Shown here one piece after another: positions 44,941-54,344 of a stretch of 64,000 nt of DNA. The notes under the pieces were generated by a model. The model was not told where the DNA came from. It worked only from the letters and a program-made list of their open reading frames with translations, and ran no database searches. Source of the DNA: Legionella sp. W10-070. Lineage in GTDB: Bacteria; Pseudomonadota; Gammaproteobacteria; Legionellales; Legionellaceae. Position numbers and translations under genes: made by a program. The number at the start of each line of letters is the position of its first letter. Position 1 is the first letter of the stretch. The stretch spans positions 61,895 to 125,894 of the forward strand of contig NZ_CAAAJC010000005.1 of assembly GCF_900640175.1 (NCBI RefSeq). The letters are read 5' to 3'.

Positions 44941-46506
44941 ATGAATAAAAATAATAAGAATACGTGGGTAAGCATGGCTAATTTGCTGTTAAACCTTGTC
45001 ATCATTAATCTGTTCTTTAGCTTTAACCTAAGGGCTGGCGGTATGCATACACTCAACTCTCAAGTCAGTCATTACATTGAAAGCAGCTGGGATAAACTGA
45101 CACGTAATGATAAAAACTGGTATGAATCGAACATCGATACCAAATTGCCTGGTGCAAAATTTATCGTTTATCTGCCTGCAGGAGAAGACATTTCTCGGGT
45201 TAGGGCCGATGCTGCCACAAACCTTTCTCCACAAAAACTACAAGCACTCGAATTCCGCTATTTACCCAGGGATATCAGTAAAATTGATGAGCACGGCTTG
45301 CTTTACCTGCCTCATCCTTATGTGGTTCCCGGAGGGCGCTTTAATGAAATGTATGGTTGGGATAGTTATTTTATTGAACTAGGTTTGCTGCAGAACAATC
45401 GACTGGCACTTGCCCGAAACATGGTAGATAACATTATCTATGAAATCAATAATTACGGCATGGTTCTTAATGCAAACCGCACCTATTATCTGGAGCGCTC
45501 CCATCCTCCGCTGTTAACAGCAATGATAATGGCCTATTATCAGAAATCCACGGATAAACACTGGTTGAAAGCCACGCTGCCAGCGATTGATAAATTATAT
45601 AAACACTGGACAACTCCCCCTCACCTGATACCTGAAATCGGCTTATCACGCTATCATGCAGGCGGAAAGGGCGCCACACCAGAGGAATCTCCCGATTATT
45701 ACGCCAAAGCGCTTGATTACTTTAAAACACAAGTTATTACAGACTATGATAAAAGTCTTTATTACGATGAACAGGCTAACCAGTTAACGGAATTATTCTA
45801 CATCGCTGATCGCAGCGTTCGAGAATCAGGACTGGATATTACTGCCAAATATGGCCCATTCAGCGCTGCAATTCTCGATTATGCCCCGGTCGACTTGAAT
45901 GTATTTCTCTGCAGAATGGAGCAAGATGCCAGTGAGATTCATACCATTTTAGGAAATCCCAAAGCAGCCGCCATCTGGGCCAAGCGCGCCAAAAAGCGCG
46001 CCGACTTGATTAACCGCTATTTATGGGATGAACAATCAGGTTACTATTATGACTATAATTTTAAAACGCATCGTTTGAAGCCCTATGTTTATGCCACCAC
46101 TTTTTACCCCTTGTGGGCAGGTGTGGCCTCCAGGAAACAAGCAGCTGCAGTCGCCAACCATTTGCCTGAGCTGTTAATGAAAGGAGGGTTGGTCACCAGC
46201 ACCAACCACCCCGGATTGCAATGGGACGCCCCCTTTGGTTGGGCTCCAATGCAATATTTTGCCGTTTCTGGATTAAACAACTATGGCTATAAGAAAGAAG
46301 CCATCGAGATTGCCCAGCGGTTTATCAATACCGTTAACAAAGGCTATCAGCAAAGCAATACCATTTTTGAAAAATATGACGTTGAAAAACAGAGTGCGCT
46401 TACCACCGACAAAATAAAATTCAGCTATTCAACCAACGAAATGGGCTTTGGCTGGACAAATGGTGTTTATTTAACCTTCATTGACTTTATTCAAACGGCC
46501 GGATAG
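44941..46506 (+). CDS. treA: Periplasmic trehalase, GH37
   Basis: 521 aa. A long N-terminal hydrophobic segment (residues about 12-30) acts as a signal. Trehalase signature 1 (PGGRFNEMYGWDSYF) is near residue 129 and signature 2 (QWDAPFGWAPMQYF) near 425, with the Gly-rich NEMGFGWTNGVYL at the end containing the catalytic Glu. It hydrolyses trehalose to glucose. The start MNKNNKNTW may be extended relative to the true cleaved form. Host or amoebal trehalose is a plausible substrate source (inference). Confidence 0.9.
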   Translation: MNKNNKNTWVSMANLLLNLVIINLFFSFNLRAGGMHTLNSQVSHYIESSWDKLTRNDKNWYESNIDTKLPGAKFIVYLPAGEDISRVRADAATNLSPQKLQALEFRYLPRDISKIDEHGLLYLPHPYVVPGGRFNEMYGWDSYFIELGLLQNNRLALARNMVDNIIYEINNYGMVLNANRTYYLERSHPPLLTAMIMAYYQKSTDKHWLKATLPAIDKLYKHWTTPPHLIPEIGLSRYHAGGKGATPEESPDYYAKALDYFKTQVITDYDKSLYYDEQANQLTELFYIADRSVRESGLDITAKYGPFSAAILDYAPVDLNVFLCRMEQDASEIHTILGNPKAAAIWAKRAKKRADLINRYLWDEQSGYYYDYNFKTHRLKPYVYATTFYPLWAGVASRKQAAAVANHLPELLMKGGLVTSTNHPGLQWDAPFGWAPMQYFAVSGLNNYGYKKEAIEIAQRFINTVNKGYQQSNTIFEKYDVEKQSALTTDKIKFSYSTNEMGFGWTNGVYLTFIDFIQTAG

Positions 46507-46662
46507 CAATGAATCAACTGCCCCCAGGTAACTTAGGCCTGATAAAATATAGCTGTTTTTATTTGACAATCTATTGATAATACGAGGATTTTATTACATC
46601 CTATTCCAAAGTATTTTTTGAAGCAGGATGCGGATGATTAAATTTAAAAACAGGGAGATCAG

Positions 46663-47142
46663 ATGCCGGATTTTTTTGATAAAGTAAAAAATGCAGTATC
46701 CATAAAAGCGCCCTATACTTCATCGTCTGGCCACCGAAATGCCCAACGAAGCAATGCAGTAGCCGAGGTAGTAGGAGAGGGGGTTGAATCATTTAATCCC
46801 GCTGCCCTGATACCGAGCAAGTTCGCACAAAGCTTAATCTCTCTTCATGGGGTATTCCGCAGCGACACTCACGCCAGTGAAAAGGGAATCCATTGCCTGC
46901 AGTTTTCCATCGCAGCTGCCCATACAGGATTATTAATCGCCAGTTTGTTTTTACGAAGCGGCGCCTGTGATGATTTAAATAAAGAATTATGTATGGCCAT
47001 TTTCCTTATGAATCTCCTATATAAAGGGACGCTGTTAGTCGGCTGGATACCCAGTGAAATGTCAAAAGACTCCCAAGCGCAGGCAGCAGCAACCGACAAT
47101 GAAAAAGAACCCCCATCAGAGCGAGGCTCTCTCAGCGTCTAA
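46663..47142 (+). CDS. Orphan two-helix membrane protein (159 aa)
   Basis: No known family. Hydrophobic stretches at about 83-102 (CLQFSIAAAHTGLLIASLFL) and 112-128 (CMAIFLMNLLYKGTLLVGWI) suggest two membrane helices with polar tails. It starts MPDFFDKVKNAV with GGGAGATC upstream. The Ser/Glu-rich C-terminus is probably disordered. A translocated membrane-inserting effector is possible but unproven. Confidence 0.55.
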   Translation: MPDFFDKVKNAVSIKAPYTSSSGHRNAQRSNAVAEVVGEGVESFNPAALIPSKFAQSLISLHGVFRSDTHASEKGIHCLQFSIAAAHTGLLIASLFLRSGACDDLNKELCMAIFLMNLLYKGTLLVGWIPSEMSKDSQAQAAATDNEKEPPSERGSLSV

Positions 47143-47282
47143 TCCTGATAAACCGATAACTTATTGGCCCTGAAAATCTGCAACGCCATTAGCCTCCATA
47201 TCAAGAGGAACATTTGCTTGACAATTCATGGCTAAATTTGTGGTGGCCTATCGAAGAGGAAGAAAGTATGCGTTTACTGATC

Positions 47283-48482
47283 TTACTCACTGCGCAGAGA
47301 AACGATAGGCTCCAGTATGGCCGCACGTTTTGCGGGATAAAAACCAAAAAAGATACCGGTTGCAAGGGATACCGTAAAACCGGCAAGTAATGGACTCCAT
47401 AACATGAGGAAAGGCCAGTCGCTGAAATAAGCCACCGCCCAGGTAAAAATCAAACCTGAAACCATACCGAGAACCCCACCCAAAAGCGACAACAGGACAG
47501 ACTCTACAAGAAAAAGCAGCTGTATTTCACTATTTTTGGCTCCAACTGCCTTGCGTATGCCAATTTCTTTTTTACGCTCACTGACAGACACCAGCATCAC
47601 ATTCATCACCCCAATGCCCCCCACCAGCAAGGAGATGCTGCCAATCACAGCCAACAGCAGGGTAAAAATTTTCCCCTGACTTTCCATGCTGGCTATAATT
47701 TGCTTTGCGCTGCGAGAAAAAACCGATAATTTGGGCGCCTGAATCTGAACAATTTGCCTGATTTGCTCGATAACTTCATCAATCGCACTGTCTTCCTTTA
47801 ATTGAAAGATTGCATTATTGATTTTATTATCCTTATCGAGCAATATCCCTCCTGCAATAGGGATTATCACCGCCTGATTGATATCCTCATTAAAAAATCC
47901 ATTTTCTTTCCACGGCCTGGCAACGCCAATAATGGTATACAACGCCTGTCCTATCCGCAGTTGTTTGCCGACAGGATTAACCAAACTAACTTCCTGTAAC
48001 TGACGGGCAAGACCGTCTCCGATAACACAAAAATGCTCAAAGGACTCGACAAAGGATACAAAATGCCCCGCAGCAAGCTCAATATGAATAATTTTTGCCA
48101 ACGACTCATCCGCACCAATAACTGCCCCCTGTAAACTCCTACCCTCAAAGCTCATTGGCTGATAAATAGTGCTATAAGGGGCAACTTGCTTAACCGCAGA
48201 AACCCGGGCAGCAATCTGCCGCCATAAATCAAGCGAGAGCTTATCTTCCCCACGGCTTGAATTGCCTGGCGATTTTTGATAAACCGACACAGCGAGCAGA
48301 TCAGTACCCAGCGCCTTAAATTGCTGTAATGCCTTTTCCGTTGCCAGCTGTCCGCAACTGATTAAGGCCACGACGGCCGCTGTGCCCACCAAAATTCCCA
48401 AAACAGCCAGGCAGGACCTTAGCTTTGCGGCGGCCAAATTAACCAAGGCTTGCTGAAAATGATTAAACAGGGTCATTGGCAA
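47283..48482 (-). CDS. MacB-like ABC transporter permease
   Basis: 399 aa with the FtsX/MacB layout: N-terminal helix (LAVLGILVGTAAVVALISCG), a periplasmic domain of about 220 residues, then three C-terminal helices (FTLLLAVIGSISLLVGGIGVMNVML, etc.) including the family motif SERKKEIGIRKAVGAKN. It acts as a mechanotransmission-type permease driving substrate through a MacA-TolC conduit. It overlaps the ATPase gene by 10 bases. The substrate is unknown: a peptide, siderophore, toxin or lipoprotein is possible. Confidence 0.9.
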   Translation of the reverse strand: MPMTLFNHFQQALVNLAAAKLRSCLAVLGILVGTAAVVALISCGQLATEKALQQFKALGTDLLAVSVYQKSPGNSSRGEDKLSLDLWRQIAARVSAVKQVAPYSTIYQPMSFEGRSLQGAVIGADESLAKIIHIELAAGHFVSFVESFEHFCVIGDGLARQLQEVSLVNPVGKQLRIGQALYTIIGVARPWKENGFFNEDINQAVIIPIAGGILLDKDNKINNAIFQLKEDSAIDEVIEQIRQIVQIQAPKLSVFSRSAKQIIASMESQGKIFTLLLAVIGSISLLVGGIGVMNVMLVSVSERKKEIGIRKAVGAKNSEIQLLFLVESVLLSLLGGVLGMVSGLIFTWAVAYFSDWPFLMLWSPLLAGFTVSLATGIFFGFYPAKRAAILEPIVSLRSE

Positions 48483-49162
48483 TGCTCAGCAATCGCTTCA
48501 CCATCAACCAACATAATACGACGATTGCATTGAAGGGCTATCTGCTCATCGTGGGTAATCATGATAATCGTGCGCCCTTCCTGATGTAAGGCATGAAACA
48601 ATTTCATTACCTCTGAACCTGTACGCGAATCAAGAGAACCAGTAGGCTCATCAGCGAGGATAACGCTGGGCTCTCCCACCAGCGCCCGGGCAATAGCTAT
48701 ACGCTGTTGCTGCCCTCCCGATAATTGAGCAGGGCGTCGCTCGGCAAAATCAGCCATACCCACACGAGAGAGAGCCGCCATCACCCGCTCCTGGATTGCC
48801 AGGGGCTGCATCTGGCGATAGGTCAATGGTAAAGCGACGTTCTGTTTTACACTGAACCGTGGTAATAAATTGAACTGTTGAAAGACAAAACCGATACATT
48901 GATTACGCAAAACAGCCAGCTCATCTGCGCTTAAGTCCGCCACATTCCGTTGTTTTAACCAATAATCGCCATCGTCTGCCTTATCCAACAAGCCCATAAT
49001 ATTCATCAAGGTTGATTTACCTGAACCGGAAGTACCCACAATAGCCAGAAACTCACCTTCGCGCACAGTTAAGGAAATGTGCCTTAATACATGGGAGCTT
49101 ACGCCTCCCAAGTGATAGGTTTTGCTTATATTGCTGAGACTTATCAGCGATTTATTCATCAT
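48473..49162 (-). CDS. ABC transporter ATPase (MacB/LolD-like)
   Basis: About 229 aa with Walker [11 protein letters not shown]-loop [14 protein letters not shown], signature [15 protein letters not shown], Walker [10 protein letters not shown], and H-loop ITHD. ATG 49162 ([11 protein letters not shown]) overlaps the membrane-fusion gene by 11 bases and matches the family start; the upstream reading is rejected. It is separate from the permease, as in LolD/LolC-like or split MacAB systems. Confidence 0.93.
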   Translation of the reverse strand: MMNKSLISLSNISKTYHLGGVSSHVLRHISLTVREGEFLAIVGTSGSGKSTLMNIMGLLDKADDGDYWLKQRNVADLSADELAVLRNQCIGFVFQQFNLLPRFSVKQNVALPLTYRQMQPLAIQERVMAALSRVGMADFAERRPAQLSGGQQQRIAIARALVGEPSVILADEPTGSLDSRTGSEVMKLFHALHQEGRTIIMITHDEQIALQCNRRIMLVDGEAIAEHCQ

Positions 49163-50297
49163 AGGCAACAATATCTCCGGATTTAAGCCCTGAAATAACA
49201 ACCACCTTGTCAGCCTGTGCAGTGCCTGTAGAAATAGTTCTGTTACTCAATGAACCATTCTTGGCTCTTAATTTGACCACACTCTTGCCTTTCTCCTGTT
49301 TGACAGCAGCAATTGGAATCATCAATTGATTATCCTCATCAATTGATATGGCAATAGAAGCACTCATACCTACTTTAACCCAGGCTCTTTGCTGCTCGGT
49401 TAAGTGCCTTACTTCAACAATGGCACTGAAAGAAGGCAGGCCGCCCGAACCTGTACTGGAAGCCTGGGCATTAACAGCAATCAACTCACCCTTAAGCATC
49501 AACTTGCCCAACGCAACGCCGGTAATCACCGCAGGCATTCCTGCATGAATCTTATCGATATCCACCTCGGGCACATCAATTTCTACGCTAACGCCACTAA
49601 GATCGCCGACTAAAGCAACAACCTGTCCGGCTTTGACTGCTGAACCGACATTGATTTTTGCCGACTTATCATCACCTGATCTGGGAGGATAAAGCAGTAC
49701 ACCGTCTGCCGGTGCCTTGAGGTGAATCAAATGATGATTAGTCGCCAAAGCCTGTCTTACTTTATCAAACTCGGCAATTGTTAAAGCAGACAGATTTTGC
49801 CCTGATTCATCTTCCGTTTTTTCTAAAATTTCACTGAGTTTACGGGTTGCCTGCATTAAAGTGACACGAGCAATATCCAGGCTTGATTTTTCACTCAAGT
49901 AATTGTTTTTCGATAACAACCCTGCATCCCAAAGCTCCTGTGTCCCTGTAAATTTGGCCTTGGCAACGGTGTAATTATCCTTCGCTTTCAAGTAGTCAGT
50001 CAGCGTATCATTGTATTGCTTTTGCAGCTCATTTGAGCTCAGCGTCATGATTACATCGGCTTTTTTCACCCGCTGTCCGTAATGATAATGCATGGTTTCC
50101 ACCACTGCATCCACCGGACTGGTCAACGCATTTTCATGCAAGGGCTGAATAGAGCCAGTAAAAAACAGGGTCTTTTTTAAAGGCTCTGATTTAACAACAT
50201 AGGTTCGCTGTTCATTTTTTTTCTGAGGATCCCCGCCACAAGCGACAAGCAAACCAAGAAGCAGGCTTAAGGCCAATAAATTTAATCTGTTTTTCAT
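49152..50297 (-). CDS. Membrane-fusion lipoprotein (MacA/HlyD family)
   Basis: 381 aa. A lipoprotein signal ends LLVAC with Cys20. A lipoyl-like barrel, a helical hairpin at about 85-165 and a beta-barrel region (GDLSGVSVEIDVPEVDID) follow; the end has the usual IPIAAV and KSVVKL strand. It bridges the inner-membrane ABC pump to the outer-membrane channel. It overlaps the outer-membrane gene by 4 bases (ATGA), so the export system is a tight operon. Confidence 0.9.
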   Translation of the reverse strand: MKNRLNLLALSLLLGLLVACGGDPQKKNEQRTYVVKSEPLKKTLFFTGSIQPLHENALTSPVDAVVETMHYHYGQRVKKADVIMTLSSNELQKQYNDTLTDYLKAKDNYTVAKAKFTGTQELWDAGLLSKNNYLSEKSSLDIARVTLMQATRKLSEILEKTEDESGQNLSALTIAEFDKVRQALATNHHLIHLKAPADGVLLYPPRSGDDKSAKINVGSAVKAGQVVALVGDLSGVSVEIDVPEVDIDKIHAGMPAVITGVALGKLMLKGELIAVNAQASSTGSGGLPSFSAIVEVRHLTEQQRAWVKVGMSASIAISIDEDNQLMIPIAAVKQEKGKSVVKLRAKNGSLSNRTISTGTAQADKVVVISGLKSGDIVAYDE

Positions 50298-51931
50298 CCA
50301 CCGTACCTGAGTTTGATTTGCCAGTAGTCCAGAGTCGTTCCCAAAAGACGCTGTAGAGCTGACAATTGGTTAAGATAAGCTATTTTTGCGCTGATTAAAC
50401 CTATTTGTGCCTGGATCAATTGATTTTGCGTATTGTTAACATCCAGCGCGCTGGCGATGCCTGCTTCCAGTTTCTTTTTTTCTAATGAATAAGATTGCGC
50501 TGCCAATTTTACTTGTTTTTGTGCCAACTGATAACGTTTAGCCAAACTTTCAATGGTGTAGATGATATTGGTAATTTCTGTTTCCAATGCCCGTTTGACT
50601 GCAATCAGATTGAGCCTGTCCTTCTCCAATCTGACTTTGGCAGCAATCAATTGATTACGTCGGCCGATATCATTGATAGGAATGGTCAGGGTTAAACGTG
50701 CTGATTCGGTTAGATTCCGGCCACTATAAATATTACGCAAACCATTAGTGCCATCGATATCAATCACCTTGCCACTTTGCACATTGGCGCCAACATCAAG
50801 TTGCCAAAGCTGCTGATTTTTTGCCACCTTGTAAGCCCGCTCATCAGCGCGTAAAGCCATTTTTTGTGCCAGATACTGGCTATTATGATTAAAGGCTATA
50901 TCAATGGACTCCTTAAGATCAGGAACTACAATGCTATCAACCACGACATCACTGGGAACTGACAAGCGCATTTTGGGATCAAGTCCAATAGTCTGCAGCA
51001 AGGTTTGAGCAGTGGTTTTAAAATCATTTTCTGCCTGCTCCACCATCAGACTTAATGATTCAATCTGGTAGGATTGCTGGATATTGGCCGTAGGTTCAAG
51101 CTGGCCTGCTTCGATTTTCTTCTCATTTGTCTCAAACGTTTTTTGCGCCTCTTTCAATTGCAGGCGCTGCGTTTGCAGGTTATTACCGCTCAATATCAAA
51201 GCCCGGTAAGTCACGATAACTTGTGTCACCTGATCGATAACGGATTGCTGCAGGTTGAGCTTGTTAAGCCATTCATTATCAATAGCATCCAATAATCCGG
51301 CCTCATTCACCTCCTGGCCAAAACCGCGCAATAAAGGCTGGGTAATTGAGAAATTCAGTACCGGCGTATAACTGTTATAATTGGAAACATTATTATCAAG
51401 GTTAAGGGAAATTTGCGACCCCCACTTGGTCTTGTAATCAATTTCAGGTGTTGCCAGGACACTGGTATTCGACGCACGACCTATCCCACTAAAACGGCTT
51501 CTCTCCGCCACAGCTGAACCGGCCAAAGCATATTGCAACTCAAATTCATTATGTGCCAGACGCAATTGGTAACGCTGAATGATGCGATCCAATTCCGCAT
51601 TTTGAATATTAGCGTTGTAGCGCAGGGCGAGCAATATCGCTTCCCGCAAGGTTAGCTGTTGGGGTTTCTTAGGAACCGCTCCAGGGGCAATTGGCAAGTC
51701 CACCCAGCCATAAAGCATATATTCAGGATCCTTAATTGCCTGCTGCAAGCGCCCTGCTGCCTCGCTAACCCGTAATGTTTCCTCATGAGGTTGCTCCAGC
51801 CAACGATAAAGGGACGTTGCTGGCTTGGCCGGTTTAACCGGCAGAGCCAATGCAAAATGACTGATAAAACCAGTGCTCAAAACAAGGGCAAGCAATCGCT
51901 TAAGCCACCCATGCATTAGAAATGAAAACAA
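50294..51931 (-). CDS. TolC-family outer-membrane efflux protein
   Basis: 545 aa with a signal peptide (residues about 9-29) and two OEP repeats of long helices: LREAILLALRYNANIQNAELD at the first, and IDIAFNHNSQYLAQKMALRADER at the second, both typical TolC repeat openings. C-terminal NQLIQAQIGLISAKIAYLNQLSALQRLLG. It should form the trimeric channel-tunnel for the ABC pump encoded downstream in the same operon. Confidence 0.9.
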   Translation of the reverse strand: MFSFLMHGWLKRLLALVLSTGFISHFALALPVKPAKPATSLYRWLEQPHEETLRVSEAAGRLQQAIKDPEYMLYGWVDLPIAPGAVPKKPQQLTLREAILLALRYNANIQNAELDRIIQRYQLRLAHNEFELQYALAGSAVAERSRFSGIGRASNTSVLATPEIDYKTKWGSQISLNLDNNVSNYNSYTPVLNFSITQPLLRGFGQEVNEAGLLDAIDNEWLNKLNLQQSVIDQVTQVIVTYRALILSGNNLQTQRLQLKEAQKTFETNEKKIEAGQLEPTANIQQSYQIESLSLMVEQAENDFKTTAQTLLQTIGLDPKMRLSVPSDVVVDSIVVPDLKESIDIAFNHNSQYLAQKMALRADERAYKVAKNQQLWQLDVGANVQSGKVIDIDGTNGLRNIYSGRNLTESARLTLTIPINDIGRRNQLIAAKVRLEKDRLNLIAVKRALETEITNIIYTIESLAKRYQLAQKQVKLAAQSYSLEKKKLEAGIASALDVNNTQNQLIQAQIGLISAKIAYLNQLSALQRLLGTTLDYWQIKLRYGG

Positions 51932-52030
51932 CCTTAGACCTTGAAATTCTTAATGTCTAAAATTAAACCATATTTTTATACCAGACAGAAGCTTTTAATA
52001 GGCATCCGGCGATATATTTACCTGAAGCCC

Positions 52031-52783
52031 TTAAGCAAGGTAACTTAAGCTTAATTGGAACTGTTGAGTATAAAGACTGTTAGAAGTCAACAGTGAATTG
52101 GTGGTTTGCCCAGGCGCAAGGCCAAGCTTGACTTTACCCCAGTCGGTAAATTCATAGCCGATCCCTGCACGCCAGTTGGTAGAGAAAGGCATTTCTATGC
52201 CCACTCCTGCTGTATAGGCAGCACTTGAGGTGGTTTTGTTTTTGAAAGCAGGCATGGCAATTGCCTCAAAAATCTTGGGATCATTTCTAAAGTTTGATGC
52301 CCGGTTAGAGGCAAAACCCAAACTGCCACTGACATAAGGCAGGAAATTATAGCCAACGTCAGCTAGTAACTTTGCCTTCACTGCCAGATGCGCATGGCGA
52401 ACCTTGTAACTATAAGTAAAATTATCAAACAGGGGTTCAGCATCGTCCCAAATATCACCTTTTAATGTGGCTGATGAAATACCAGCAATTGCCAAGCCCA
52501 GTTGCCCCTGGATCATGGAACTCAATTGGCCGTTATAGCCTAAGAATAATTCTGCCGCCCATAAGGTATTATCGTTATCTTTTACAGTATAGGTTTTAAC
52601 AATCTCGGGAGACAGCCACAAGGTTTGTCTTTTCTCCCCGTGCAACCACGCAGGCCCGCCGCTTAATGTGACAACAAGAGGCCAACCCTCTGACTGGCCA
52701 TAGCGTCCCATTTGTCCTGCAGAGACAATAGCAGACCAGAAAATACTGCAGCCGACCAGTACAACAGCTATGTTTTTATGCAT
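52031..52783 (-). CDS. Outer-membrane beta-barrel protein
   Basis: About 250 aa. A signal peptide (MHKNIAVVLVGCSIFWSAIVSAGQ) is followed by alternating-polarity beta strands, ending QFQLSLSYLA: a hydrophobic C-terminal strand, but with Ala instead of the usual terminal aromatic residue. The layout resembles Legionella OmpW/OMP_b-brl-type 8-stranded barrels (VGIEMPFSTNWRAGIGYEFTDWG). ATG 52783 has AAAGGA just upstream, which supports it over TTG 52798. Confidence 0.78.
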   Translation of the reverse strand: MHKNIAVVLVGCSIFWSAIVSAGQMGRYGQSEGWPLVVTLSGGPAWLHGEKRQTLWLSPEIVKTYTVKDNDNTLWAAELFLGYNGQLSSMIQGQLGLAIAGISSATLKGDIWDDAEPLFDNFTYSYKVRHAHLAVKAKLLADVGYNFLPYVSGSLGFASNRASNFRNDPKIFEAIAMPAFKNKTTSSAAYTAGVGIEMPFSTNWRAGIGYEFTDWGKVKLGLAPGQTTNSLLTSNSLYTQQFQLSLSYLA

Positions 52784-52846
52784 GATAAATCCTTTCAATG
52801 CAGAAACTTAAAAAAGCTATACTCTAGCGAAAAAACACGCATTATT

Positions 52847-53047
52847 CTAGAGAAGGTTTTTTATTTTGGTAATGAAATAGGGAATAGAACACCAGCCAAT
52901 AAGACCTTCTATAACAAGAATTAATCCTAATGTAATATAAAAAAACTTCCCTGCCCCCACTAAGGCGGCAATGCATAACCCTGCACCAATTATTAAGCGG
53001 TTAATTCTATCTGTTCTATCTATATTACAAGCAAAAGACATGCTCAC
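52847..53047 (-). CDS. DUF2892 (YgaP-type) small membrane protein
   Basis: 66 aa: a polar start with CNIDRTDRINRLIIGAGL, the typical DUF2892 opening, then two membrane segments (LCIAALVGAGKFFYITLG and LILVIEGLIGWCSIPYFI). In YgaP this hairpin anchors a rhodanese domain; here it stands alone. The role is unknown. Confidence 0.75.
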   Translation of the reverse strand: MSMSFACNIDRTDRINRLIIGAGLCIAALVGAGKFFYITLGLILVIEGLIGWCSIPYFITKIKNLL

Positions 53048-53174
53048 TTACTCCGTGTTTTGTATTGGCATTAACAGCCGAAAGACGCTCAATGTAGACT
53101 GCATTTCTTCCTGACTTAGACTTAAGCATAACGCACTCGATGCTGAACACCTGAAGATGGTTATCGCTACCAGA

Positions 53175-54344
53175 CTAAAACCTTATCGATTTTCCTGCAG
53201 CATGTTCGATAAATTTCCTTTTCAAGGGTTTCAGGCGATCACAAATCTGCAAACCTAACCCACGTAATGTCACCACTGGCAATAAGGGGTTAAGGAATAA
53301 GGTTTTTAATCCTTCCATTAAGGCAATCACTTGCCAGACAGCATATTTACGCTGGCGTTGATAGCTTCCCAGGGCTTTTGCAGATAATTTATTACCTGCC
53401 TGTTCAAGAGAAGAAAGCCAACTGGCAACATCGGCAAGCCCCACATTCAGACCAAGCCCGGCAAGTGGATGAATTGTATGGGCGGCATCTCCTAATAACA
53501 GCCAATGTTTACCCGTGTACTTTTTAGCATGACGCATCAGCAAAGGGAAACAATGGCGCTTGCCATAAAGGCTCGCTTGCCCGAGCTTGCCAGCAAAAGC
53601 GCAGGTCAACTCCCGATTAAACTCATCCTCTGGAAGCGACATTAACCATTTTGCACGAACTGCTGTTGTAGACCAGACAATCGAACAACGTTTTTCATCT
53701 GTAAGTGGTAAAAAAGCCAGAGGACCATCTGGGTTAAACACCTGATAGGCTGTTTGCTGGTGAGATTTCTCTGTATCAACCAGAGCAACAATTGCCTGTT
53801 GATGATAAGGCCAGGAGGTTAAAGGCACTTCAAGTAATTGGCGGCAAACAGAATTAGCCCCATCAGCCACCATCAATAAGCGGCCTTGCCAACGACTATC
53901 ATTACTGCTAACCAGAATAGAATCATCACCTTGTTTGATGGTTTCCACTTTACTGTCTGGGAAAAGAGCAATAGCCTGCTTCCTTGCCTGTTGCAACAAC
54001 GCCTCTTTCAGCACCGCTTCTTCGACAATATGACCTAATTGCGGGGCGATAACCATACGGGTATCAAAATCAATATGGGCTTTGCTTGCGGCATCCCAGA
54101 CATGCATGGATCGATAAGGTGAAACCCGCTCTTTATTTAACTGCTGCCATATCCCCAACTGTTGAAATAAGTCCTCCGATGCCAAATTAATTGCATATAC
54201 CCGAGGATCAATGGTGTCTGTTTCAGGACGAAGCGACGTGGCATCAATTACCGCCACGGAAAATCCTCGATCCGCCATCGCCAATGCCGCTGTCAATCCT
54301 ACAACCCCGCCCCCGACTATAAGAATATCGAACGCTTGGCTCAT
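53175..54344 (-). CDS. ubiI: Ubiquinone hydroxylase of the UbiI/UbiF type
   Basis: A 389-aa FAD monooxygenase of aerobic ubiquinone synthesis. The FAD motif ILIVGGGVVGLTAAL is at residues 6-20, the middle motif MVADGANSVCRQL and the late GDAAHTIHPLAGLGLNVGLADV are present. It overlaps ubiH by 4 bases (ATGA). Gene order ygfB-pepP-ubiH-ubiI points to UbiI, but UbiF cannot be excluded by motif alone. Confidence 0.85.
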   Translation of the reverse strand: MSQAFDILIVGGGVVGLTAALAMADRGFSVAVIDATSLRPETDTIDPRVYAINLASEDLFQQLGIWQQLNKERVSPYRSMHVWDAASKAHIDFDTRMVIAPQLGHIVEEAVLKEALLQQARKQAIALFPDSKVETIKQGDDSILVSSNDSRWQGRLLMVADGANSVCRQLLEVPLTSWPYHQQAIVALVDTEKSHQQTAYQVFNPDGPLAFLPLTDEKRCSIVWSTTAVRAKWLMSLPEDEFNRELTCAFAGKLGQASLYGKRHCFPLLMRHAKKYTGKHWLLLGDAAHTIHPLAGLGLNVGLADVASWLSSLEQAGNKLSAKALGSYQRQRKYAVWQVIALMEGLKTLFLNPLLPVVTLRGLGLQICDRLKPLKRKFIEHAAGKSIRF